DNA of 64,000 nucleotides from CAVYXK01 sp963708245. Its GTDB lineage: Bacteria; Pseudomonadota; Alphaproteobacteria; Acetobacterales; Acetobacteraceae. Where the stretch lies: positions 3,844,001 through 3,908,000 of the forward strand of contig OY970201.1 in assembly GCA_963708245.1 (NCBI GenBank), in the 5' to 3' direction. Shown in pieces: positions 55,999 to 62,822 of this stretch. Each line of letters opens with the position of its first letter. Positions within the stretch are counted from its first letter, which is position 1. The notes beneath the pieces are model-generated. The model ran no database searches, had not been told where the DNA came from, and worked only from the letters and a program-made list of their open reading frames with translations. A program made the translations under genes and the position numbers.

Positions 55999-57234
55999 AT
56001 GCGACATGCCCTCCCCGCTCTCGCGCTAGTGCTGATCACCACCACGGCCGCGCGGGCACAGAACCCGGACAAGCAGTCGTTCGAGGTCATCCAGCATGGC
56101 CGTTACATGGCAACCGCCGCCGACTGCACAGCCTGTCACACGGCGAAGGGTGGCAGGCCCTTCGCCGGAGGAGGCGCCCTTGAAACTCCCTTTGGCATCC
56201 TGCTCGCCCCGAACATTACGCCGGATATGCAAACCGGCATCGGTGGCTGGACTGACGACGAATTTGTCGACGCAGTGCAGAACGGCATCGGGGGTCACGG
56301 CATTCATCTCTACCCCGCCATGCCCTATACGTACTATACGAGAATGACCCGCGCGGATGTGCTTGCGATCCGTGCCTATCTCGACACCGTGGAGCCTGTC
56401 AACAACAAGGTGATTGCGAACCAGTTACCGTTCCCATTCAATCAGCGCGAGTCCATGATCGGGTGGAATGCACTGTATTTTACCCCGGGCGAATTCAAAC
56501 CTGATACCAGCCAATCGGAAGAGTGGAACCGAGGCGCGTATCTGGTCGAGGGCGCGGAGCATTGCGGCTTATGTCACACGCCGAAGAACGCCATGGGAGG
56601 CGACGAGAGCGGCCGGGCGATGCGGGGTTCGGCGCTGCAGAACTGGTATGCTCCGGGCCTGACCGGCAATCGCCGCGTCGGTCTCGGCGACTGGACGATC
56701 GACGATATCGCGCTCTACCTCAAGACCGGACGTAATCGCTTCGACATTGCCTCTGGACCAATGGCGGAGGCAGTTACGCACTCCCTGTCGCACCTGACCG
56801 GTGCCGATATACGGGCGATGGCGGTCTATCTTAAGAGCCTGCCCGCAGGCGGCGGCACACTACCACAGCCGATCTCTGCGGAGGAGCCCAAGATGCAGCA
56901 GGGGGGCGCGATCTACTATAATCAATGCGCCGCCTGCCACGGCGGGGAAGGTCAAGGAATCGTGGGATTGTTCCCACGCCTGGCTGGAGCTCCGCTCGTG
57001 CAGCAGGACCAGGCCACCAGCCTGATCCGCGTGGTGCTGGAGGGCTCGCGTGCTGTCGGCACAGCAGGAGCTCCCACGAGCCCGGCGATGCCCTCGTTCG
57101 CCTGGAAACTTTCCGATGATGAGATAGCCGCTGTCGTCACCTATATCCGCAACGCCTGGGGCAATGCTGCACCCGGTGTTCAGGCGAGCGATGTCGGCAA
57201 CATGAGGGATTCGCTGCATCGTGAAGCGCAATGA
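55999..57234 (+). CDS. Triheme cytochrome c subunit of alcohol/gluconate-type dehydrogenase
   Basis: A periplasmic, probably membrane-associated cytochrome c of 411 residues. The signal peptide spans about 1-21 (ALVLITTTAARAQ). Three heme sites are present: CTACH near residue 43, CGLCH near 191 and CAACH near 312. NITPDMQTGIGGWTDDEFV and APGLTGNRRVGLGDWTIDDI are typical of gluconate-2-dehydrogenase-type cytochromes. ATG 55999 has AAGGAG seven bases upstream. It would pass electrons from the flavoprotein to ubiquinone or an oxidase, but that flavoprotein is truncated here. Confidence 0.9.
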   Translation: MRHALPALALVLITTTAARAQNPDKQSFEVIQHGRYMATAADCTACHTAKGGRPFAGGGALETPFGILLAPNITPDMQTGIGGWTDDEFVDAVQNGIGGHGIHLYPAMPYTYYTRMTRADVLAIRAYLDTVEPVNNKVIANQLPFPFNQRESMIGWNALYFTPGEFKPDTSQSEEWNRGAYLVEGAEHCGLCHTPKNAMGGDESGRAMRGSALQNWYAPGLTGNRRVGLGDWTIDDIALYLKTGRNRFDIASGPMAEAVTHSLSHLTGADIRAMAVYLKSLPAGGGTLPQPISAEEPKMQQGGAIYYNQCAACHGGEGQGIVGLFPRLAGAPLVQQDQATSLIRVVLEGSRAVGTAGAPTSPAMPSFAWKLSDDEIAAVVTYIRNAWGNAAPGVQASDVGNMRDSLHREAQ

Positions 57235-57575
57235 ATGCCGCAACACGCTTCGCGATGCCAGGTTCAGGAGTGCGTTACATGATCAGAGCAATGGGGGTCG
57301 TGCAAACGATCCTGATCGCTTCCACCACCATTGTCCTTGCACAAGGCAACAACCCGTCGCCTGTATCGCAGGGCGCTCAGCCACCGCAGGTGCTCGGCCC
57401 GACTGGCACGATGTACGATGGCAATAACGCCAACCCGCAATTGCCAGCCGAACCGAACGGATACTGGGTAAATCTTTGGGCCGCGCCGATCTCGGCGGAA
57501 AATACCGGCCCCGCCTCGAATGCGGGCGCCGCTCCCGCTTCTGTCAGTGGTTCCCCGGTTGGAGGTCAACATTGA
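57231..57575 (+). CDS. Small secreted protein of unknown function
   Basis: A 114-residue protein overlapping the cytochrome c stop by four bases (ATGA) and ending in the TTG start of the next gene. Alternative start at M17 would give a cleaner signal peptide (VVQTILIASTTIVLAQG). The mature part is Asn/Pro/Gly-rich (QGNNPSPVSQGAQPPQ) and contains NGYWVNLWAAPISAENT. I do not recognise the family. Tight coupling on both sides suggests it belongs to the dehydrogenase operon, perhaps as a periplasmic accessory. Confidence 0.6.
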   Translation: MNAATRFAMPGSGVRYMIRAMGVVQTILIASTTIVLAQGNNPSPVSQGAQPPQVLGPTGTMYDGNNANPQLPAEPNGYWVNLWAAPISAENTGPASNAGAAPASVSGSPVGGQH

Positions 57576-58060
57576 TCCGCTCTAAACGCATGCTCAGGGA
57601 GCGCTGCTTCTGGCTGAGCCTGCTGGGCGGTCTATTCGCGACCGGTTTCGCGCACGGGCAAACCTCGCAAGTCCAAACCCTAAGCCTGGACGGCGCCCGT
57701 GCCGTGCTCCACGCGGCCGAACAAAAGGCGCAGCAACTTTCGGCACCTTCTTCACTCGCCGTCGTCAATGCCGCCGGCGACTTGATCCTGTTTGAACAGA
57801 TGCAAGGCGCGCGCCCGATCGGCATCGAGCTCGCCATCGGCAAAGCTCGTTCCGCCGCGCGCTACCAGGAAGCCACGCAGGCGCTTGAGGCGACGATCAA
57901 CACCGGCCGGCCAGCCGCAATCACCTCTGAGATGATTCAGATGGATGGCGGCGTGCCGATCCATGTCGGCGGTACGGTCGTTGGGGCTGTAGGCGTGAGC
58001 GGTTTGGAGAAAGGCAATGACATACAGATCGCGGAAACGGCCGCGGCCGTTGTGAAATAG
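57572..58060 (+). CDS. GlcG/HbpS-family heme-binding-like protein
   Basis: A 162-residue periplasmic protein with a signal peptide of about 30 residues (LGGLFATGFAHGQ). The family motifs are SLAVVNAAGDLILFEQMQGA near residue 65 and GGVPIHVGGTVVGAVGVSG near 128. The TTG start at 57572 is preceded by GGAGG six bases upstream and overlaps the previous stop (TTGA). Members of the GlcG/HbpS group often sit beside oxidase or dehydrogenase genes. The specific ligand is unknown. Confidence 0.85.
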   Translation: MIRSKRMLRERCFWLSLLGGLFATGFAHGQTSQVQTLSLDGARAVLHAAEQKAQQLSAPSSLAVVNAAGDLILFEQMQGARPIGIELAIGKARSAARYQEATQALEATINTGRPAAITSEMIQMDGGVPIHVGGTVVGAVGVSGLEKGNDIQIAETAAAVVK

Positions 58061-58084
58061 GGCCTTCTTCGACCACAGAACAAG

Positions 58085-58374
58085 GAAAGGATAGCCATGG
58101 AACGCCCGCTATCACCATTCATGTTTCCGACGTGGTACCGCTTTCAGATCACGTCGGCCTTGTCGATCCTGGACCGGCTCACCGGCATTAGCCTCGCCGT
58201 CGGCTCGATCCTGCTCGCCTGGTGGCTCGTTGCTGTGGCGATGGGCGGCCAGGTGTTCGCGGCGACGCACGCCTTTATCGCCTCACCAATCGGCGTGCCG
58301 CTGCTGTTCCTCTGGTCGGTCGCGTTCTCTTACCATCTCTGTAACGGCGTCCGGCACCTCGCCTCGGATGCCGG
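58085..58374 (+). pseudogene. Duplicate of sdhC 5' region (truncated)
   Basis: From AAAGGATAGCCATGG onwards this stretch is nearly identical to sdhC at 61999-62280, including the ribosome-binding region. The frame begins at ATG 58097 and codes for about 90 residues of SdhC. Differences include LSILDRLTG in place of LSILHRLTG (a His-to-Asp change at a conserved position) and FSYHLCNGVRHL in place of FFYHLCNGIRHL. It breaks at the junction with an sdhA fragment and stops at 58402. It is a remnant of a second sdh operon. Confidence 0.88.
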
Positions 58375-58578
58375 GATGCGCACAAGGAGCCGATTTCGGT
58401 GATCCCCACGGTCCATTACGTGATGGGCAGTATCCCGACCACGATCCACGCAGAGGTTGCCTGCCCGACCGAGGAAGACCCGGACGCAGTCGTGCCGGGG
58501 CTTATGGCGATCGGCGAGGCGGCGTCCGTCTCCGTACAGGCGCCAATCGGCTCGATGACTTGTGATCGTCGGCGCGTC
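58375..58578 (+). pseudogene. Duplicate of sdhA internal segment
   Basis: Beginning at GATGCGCACAAGGAGCCG this matches the intact sdhA from 63856, giving VIPTVHYVMGSIPTTIHAEV and DPDAVVPGLMAIGEAA. The segment is fused directly behind the truncated sdhC copy, so about 1.6 kb (the rest of sdhC, all sdhD and most of sdhA) is missing relative to the intact operon. After GEAA a frameshift precedes ANRLDDL-like residues and similarity ends near 58578. Confidence 0.85.
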
Positions 58579-59122
58579 TAAAACCCCCAGGACAGGCGTT
58601 GCCATCCCCGCTGATGAGTCACATTCTGGAAAACACCGACGACGGTCTCCTGGCTCGCTTGGCCGCTGCAATTGGCGTCTGTTGCTCTGCGCGGCGGAGA
58701 GCGCCGTGGACGCCACGCCGGCAACATAATTGTGCCCTTCTTCCGTATCCGGGGTCTACGGCGCCGGTTGGAAACCGGGTTCGCGCGATCCTGGGCCAAG
58801 AATCGCTCTCACAAGGCTCTCCTCCGAGACCATTGACCTCGCAGGCAGATGATGTCGCGGCGGGCGGCTTGTTGCGCGGTCCCCTCTATCTCGGCCACCT
58901 ACAGCCTGCGGCAGTGACTGCTCTGTTCCGAGCGCGCTCGCGGCGACGTTGTCGAAGTAAACGGCCTCAATTCGTCGACGAAAAGAGGTCGGTGCTCAGA
59001 TCGAGAGCCGTTTGGAGTACGTCGATCAAGGATTGAGGCCGTTCGCTAACTAACTCCTCTGAACCGACCTCAGAATGCCCATGGGCGGGGGGCAGACCTG
59101 CCCTGACACAGGAGAAAGCAAA
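58579..59122. other. Gene-poor stretch with interleaved inverted repeats
   Basis: No gene is recognised in these 544 bases. The notable feature is at its right end: arm A AACGGCCTCAAT (58960-58971) pairs with A' ATTGAGGCCGTT (59032-59043). Arm B GAGGTCGGT (58985-58993, extended by TCAGA after a two-base bulge) pairs with B' ACCGACCTC (59063-59071, preceded by TCTGA). The order A-B-A'-B' is pseudoknot-like. It ends about 50 bases before the start of the Gly-rich repeat protein, so it may form a structured leader. Confidence 0.5.
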
Positions 59123-59425
59123 ATGCGACATGCCACAGTCGCGGCATCCGTGTTCTTGGCGCTTGGCCTGACAATGGCCACCGGAGCCTACGCGCAGACC
59201 AAGTCCACCAACTGCGGCCACTCGACACCGGCCGAGGCCGGCGGCGGCAATGGCGGAAAGCAGCCCGAATACGCTCAGGCCGGGGCTGGTAATAGCGGGG
59301 CGACTAAGCCCGCCGAAGCCGGCGGCGGCAATGGCGGAAAGCAGCCCGAATACGCCGAGGCCGGCGGCGGCAACGGCGGACAGAGCGCGCCGTGGAAGAC
59401 CGCGGCAGCCGGCCCGTGCCCGTAA
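59123..59425 (+). CDS. Small secreted Gly-rich repeat protein
   Basis: A 100-residue protein. The signal peptide covers about residues 1-26 (FLALGLTMATGAYAQ). The mature part consists of two near-copies of PAEAGGGNGGKQPEYAQAG (residues about 37 and 64), the second extended by EAGGGNGGQ, and ends with APWKTAAAGPCP. A Cys near each end could form a disulfide. ATG 59123 has GGAG eight bases upstream. I do not recognise the family; the composition suggests a surface or matrix protein. Confidence 0.65.
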   Translation: MRHATVAASVFLALGLTMATGAYAQTKSTNCGHSTPAEAGGGNGGKQPEYAQAGAGNSGATKPAEAGGGNGGKQPEYAEAGGGNGGQSAPWKTAAAGPCP

Positions 59426-59494
59426 GGCAGGATCGCAGTCGCGCCCGATATCGTTCAACCGCCAGCTTCGGTTCCAATCCCGGAAGGACTGTCG

Positions 59495-59720
59495 ATGGCA
59501 AAAACGGTTGCAGATCAATTCGCGGAAACGCTCGCAATAGCAGGCGTCAAGCGCATCTACGGCGTCGTGGGAGATACCCTGAACGACATCGCTGATGCCA
59601 TTCGCCGGCACGGCAAGATCGAGTGGGTACACGTCCGGCACGAAGAGGTTGCCGCCTTCGCGGCGGGCGCCAAGGCCCCATCTGACCGGCCAGCTTGCCG
59701 TCTGCGCGGGAAGTTGCGGG
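59495..59720 (+). pseudogene. Pyruvate oxidase (PoxB-like) N-terminal remnant
   Basis: ATG 59495 begins a canonical PoxB-type N-terminus, VADQFAETLAIAGVKRIYGV and IEWVHVRHEEVAAFAAGA, with the TPP-activating Glu in HEE. After about residue 62 a frameshift occurs; the next frame continues LTGQLAVCAGSCG and then similarity ends near 59720. The remaining roughly 500 residues are missing. The separate C-terminal remnant at 51009-51325 could be the other end of the same or a sister gene. Confidence 0.8.
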
Positions 59721-59851
59721 CGTTTCCAGCCCGCGCCCAAGGACTCGTGCGGTCCAGACCCCAGTTTCGCCTGTAGTCAATCAGCGGATCACACAAGGAT
59801 TTGCCGCTACTGGCGGCGACTCCCCCGACCCAGCAAACTCAGGAGGCGCAG

Positions 59852-61546
59852 ATGTCACAGACAGTAGCGACTATTTTGGTCGACGCGCTCGAAAAGATCG
59901 GCGTCACGCACATATTCGGCCTCATTAGCGACTCGACTAACCACATCGCCGACGCTGTCCGCCACAGCAAAATTGAATGGATCGGCGTCCGCCACGAAGA
60001 AGGGGCGGCGCTCGCGGCCGCGGGCCAGGCTAAACTCACCGGTCGGCTCGGTGTGTGTTGCGGATCAACCGGGCCCGGCAGCAACCATCTCGTTGCCGGC
60101 CTCTATGAAGCAAGTCGTGACCACGCGCCGGTTCTCGCGCTCTCCGGGGACATGCCGCGCAAGATGCAGGGCACCGACTATTTTCAGGCGACAGATCCCA
60201 ACATGCTGTTCCGTGACGTCTCGCTCTACACCGAGACCATTTCCTCGCCGGCACAGGCGCCGGCCGTCATCCATCAGGCCATCGCCGCCGCCTATGCCGG
60301 CCGCGGCGTCGCGCATTTGACGCTGCCGCAAGACGTCAGCAGCGCGAGCGCCGAGGGCAGCGTTTCGAGCCTCGCCACGCTCAAGCCGCGACCCGAAATC
60401 GTCGCGAGCGAAGCCGATATTGCCGAGATCGCTCCCCGCATCGACCAAGCCGGCAGCATCGTGATCATGTGCGGGGCCGGATGTCATGGCGCCGCCGACG
60501 AATTGCGCGCGCTCTCCGATCGGCTCAAGGCGCCATTGATCCATTCCGTCAAAGGCAAAGACATCATGCCTTACGACGACCCGCGCTGGATGGGCGGCAT
60601 CGGGATGATCGGAACGAAGCCGGACTATCACGCCGCCATGCATTGCGATCTGTTTCTGATGCTCGGCACCGACTATCCCTATTTGGAATTCTTGCCCCGC
60701 GAATGCGTCGTCATCCAGGTGGATGAGCGGGCGCGGGTGATCGGCCGCCGCGCGCCGACCGACCTCGGTGTCATCGGCTCGGTGCGGCCGACGGTCAAAT
60801 CGCTGCTCGATCGGGTGAAGCCGAAGAGCGACACCGAATTCTTCGACAAGGTTGCGGCCCAGCGCAAGGCCTGGGACGAGATGCTGGACAAGCAGTCCGA
60901 TCCCGCGCGCAGCAAGGACCGCATTCATCCGCAGGCTGTGGCGCGTTCTGTGAGCGACCTCGCCGCGCGCGATGCCGTGTTCGTTATCGACACCGGGCTC
61001 AACACGCTCTGGTCGGGCAACTGGATCCGTCAGAGCGGCGAGCAGCGGATTATCGGCTCCTTCAACAATGGCGCCGTCGGCACCGCCCTTGGCCAGGCCA
61101 ATGGCATCCAGGCGCTCGACCGTTCGCGCCAGGTTATCGCGCTCTGCGGCGACGGTGGTTTCAACATGCTGATGTGCGAATTCCTCACTGCGGTGCAGCA
61201 TAAGCTGCCGGTGAAAGCCGTGGTCTATAACAATTCGGCCTTCGGACTGATCACGCTGGAGGCCGAAGCGCTCGGGTTGCCGGCCTGGAAAAAGGCCATT
61301 GACTTCCCCAATCCGGATTATGTGGCGCTGGCGCGCGCCTGCGGCGGGGTAGGCTTCAAGGCCGAAAAGCCTGGCGAGTTGCGCGGCGCCATCGACGCGG
61401 CGCTCAAAGCCGATGGCCCGGCCATTGTCGACTGCGTGGTTCCGGCCGACGAATTGCCCAACGTTCCGCATCTTGAGCTGGAAACGATGGGTAATTACGC
61501 CAGGGCAAAGATCAAGGAAACGATACTTGCGGTTACCGGCGGGTGA
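59852..61546 (+). CDS. TPP-dependent enzyme, acetolactate synthase/pyruvate oxidase family
   Basis: A 564-residue thiamine-diphosphate enzyme. The catalytic Glu lies in GVRHEEGAALAAAG near residue 48. The middle FAD/CoA-type domain has IVIMCGAGCHGAADELRALS near 205. The C-terminal TPP-binding motif is LCGDGGFNMLMCEFLTAVQ near 430, closing with YNNSAFGL. ATG 59852 is preceded by AGGAGG five bases upstream; an in-frame start at 59801 would add 17 unlikely residues. It resembles PoxB more than biosynthetic AlsS, but a different 2-oxoacid substrate is possible. It lies between two poxB remnants. Confidence 0.85.
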   Translation: MSQTVATILVDALEKIGVTHIFGLISDSTNHIADAVRHSKIEWIGVRHEEGAALAAAGQAKLTGRLGVCCGSTGPGSNHLVAGLYEASRDHAPVLALSGDMPRKMQGTDYFQATDPNMLFRDVSLYTETISSPAQAPAVIHQAIAAAYAGRGVAHLTLPQDVSSASAEGSVSSLATLKPRPEIVASEADIAEIAPRIDQAGSIVIMCGAGCHGAADELRALSDRLKAPLIHSVKGKDIMPYDDPRWMGGIGMIGTKPDYHAAMHCDLFLMLGTDYPYLEFLPRECVVIQVDERARVIGRRAPTDLGVIGSVRPTVKSLLDRVKPKSDTEFFDKVAAQRKAWDEMLDKQSDPARSKDRIHPQAVARSVSDLAARDAVFVIDTGLNTLWSGNWIRQSGEQRIIGSFNNGAVGTALGQANGIQALDRSRQVIALCGDGGFNMLMCEFLTAVQHKLPVKAVVYNNSAFGLITLEAEALGLPAWKKAIDFPNPDYVALARACGGVGFKAEKPGELRGAIDAALKADGPAIVDCVVPADELPNVPHLELETMGNYARAKIKETILAVTGG

Positions 61547-61574
61547 CGGAGCACGGCGATGGCGCGGTCGTCAG

Positions 61575-61682
61575 GGCGCGATGGAATGGATTCGCCCCCA
61601 ACACGAGGGGGTGGCGGCGTTCGCCGCCACCGCGGCTCGTCTGGCGGGTCATCTCGCCGTCCACGATGAAGCAGCGGGCTGA
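61575..61682 (+). pseudogene. Third PoxB-like N-terminal scrap
   Basis: Immediately after the TPP enzyme gene a short frame reads RQGAMEWIRPQHEGVAAFAA then TAARLAGHLAV. This matches the same N-terminal TPP segment (IEWVHVRHEEVAAFAAGAEAH-like) seen at 59495, with HEE changed to HEG. Only about 35 residues survive. It indicates a second round of duplication around this locus. Confidence 0.6.
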
Positions 61683-61731
61683 TCTCGTTGTCGGGCGAGG
61701 GCGGCTTGGGACTAATCGAAGGAGCGCTTCG

Positions 61732-62007
61732 ATGGACGCACTCGAGCCCGATATCCGCCACAGGTGGTTCCTGTTCCGCTCTTGGCACCGCGGCACACAG
61801 GAGGTCGACCTCATTTTCGGCTCGTTCGCCGAGACCTTTCTCACTGGCTTTGATACTGCCCAGTTGGATCAATTCGAAGCCTTGCTCGACTGCGCCGATG
61901 CCGATTTGCTCGATTGGATCACCGGCCGCAGCACGCCACCACCAGAATACAATCACGACGTGATGCACCTGCTGCGCTCTTCACAATATGGAAACACGAA
62001 AGGATAG
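61732..62007 (+). CDS. sdhE: FAD assembly factor SdhE
   Basis: A 91-residue SdhE/SDH5 (DUF339) protein, which promotes covalent attachment of FAD to SdhA. The motif RHRWFLFRSWHRGTQEVDLI near residue 9 holds the essential RGxxE. Helices FAETFLTGFDTAQLDQFEAL and LLDWITGR follow. ATG 61732 has AAGGAG seven bases upstream. It ends two bases before the sdhC start, so it is part of the sdh operon. Confidence 0.9.
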   Translation: MDALEPDIRHRWFLFRSWHRGTQEVDLIFGSFAETFLTGFDTAQLDQFEALLDCADADLLDWITGRSTPPPEYNHDVMHLLRSSQYGNTKG

Positions 62008-62009
62008 CC

Positions 62010-62390
62010 ATGGAACGCCCGCTATCACCATTCATGTTTCCGACGTGGTACCGCTTTCAGATCACGTCGGCCTTGTCGATCCTGCACCGGCTCACCGGCA
62101 TCGGCCTCGCCGTCGGCTCGATCCTGCTCGCCTGGTGGCTCGTCGCGGTGGCGGCGGGCGGCAAGGTCTTCGCAGCGACGCACGCCTTTATCGCCTCACC
62201 AATCGGCGTGCTGCTGCTGTTCCTCTGGTCGGTCGCGTTCTTCTACCACCTGTGCAACGGCATCCGGCACCTCGTGTGGGACACTGGCTACGGCTTCGAG
62301 CTCCGGCAAGCCTATCTCGGGGGCTATGCCGTGCTCGCTGCGACGGTCGTGCTGACCGTCCTCGCCTGGCTCGCAGTATGGCTGATCTGA
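62010..62390 (+). CDS. sdhC: Succinate dehydrogenase cytochrome b556 subunit
   Basis: The membrane anchor SdhC, 126 residues with three helices. It has SPFMFPTWYRFQITSALSIL near residue 5 followed by HRLTG, and the heme-ligand region FYHLCNGIRHLVWD near 80. The start is identical to the truncated copy at 58097, including the preceding AAAGGATAGCC. It is followed by sdhD after 11 bases. The intact status contrasts with the damaged duplicate. Confidence 0.93.
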   Translation: MERPLSPFMFPTWYRFQITSALSILHRLTGIGLAVGSILLAWWLVAVAAGGKVFAATHAFIASPIGVLLLFLWSVAFFYHLCNGIRHLVWDTGYGFELRQAYLGGYAVLAATVVLTVLAWLAVWLI

Positions 62391-62401
62391 AGGAGGTTGC
62401 A

Positions 62402-62818
62402 ATGGCAAAGACCCGCTCCCTGTCGGATGCGACCGCACTGCGTGATGAAAACGTGCTGCGGCGCGTGCGTCATCTCGGCAGCGCGCGAGACGGCCTACGG
62501 GAATGGCAGTTGCAGCGCAAAACAGCGCTCGCGCTCATTCCTTTGGGGCTCTATTTCGTCGCCTCGATGCTGCGGCTCGCGGTATCGGACCAATTGACCG
62601 CAGCACAATGGCTGAGTTCGCCGGTACCGGCGCTGCTGACCATCCTGTTCGTGGTTTCGTTATTTGTGCACGCGGCCATTGGCCTGCGCTCGGTCCTTCT
62701 GGACTACGTGCACACGCGCGCCCGACTGGAAGCCGCCGAGCTGCTGGTGCGCGGTGCCGCAATCGTGCTTGCCGGCGCAAGCGTGCTCGCTGTCCTCAAG
62801 CTGTTTCTTGGAAGGTAG
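62402..62818 (+). CDS. sdhD: Succinate dehydrogenase membrane anchor subunit
   Basis: SdhD, 138 residues. A hydrophilic N-terminus of about 40 residues precedes three helices. The heme/quinone region has LFVVSLFVHAAIGLRSVLLD near residue 85, with the conserved His and Asp. AGGAGG precedes ATG 62402. It is in operon with sdhC and sdhA. Confidence 0.9.
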   Translation: MAKTRSLSDATALRDENVLRRVRHLGSARDGLREWQLQRKTALALIPLGLYFVASMLRLAVSDQLTAAQWLSSPVPALLTILFVVSLFVHAAIGLRSVLLDYVHTRARLEAAELLVRGAAIVLAGASVLAVLKLFLGR

Positions 62819-62822
62819 AACA

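Noticed and set aside
58599..59036. 145-codon + strand frame in the gene-poor stretch
   Set aside because: No start context, no motifs, and composition unlike neighbouring genes.
58967..59740. 257-codon minus-strand open frame across the Gly-rich protein and poxB remnant
   Set aside because: Its repeats are the complement of the Gly-rich module and it crosses the poxB N-terminal coding sequence; not a credible gene.
60065..61471. 468-codon minus-strand open frame opposite the TPP enzyme
   Set aside because: The plus strand has TPP-family motifs and a strong ribosome-binding site; the reverse frame is a shadow.
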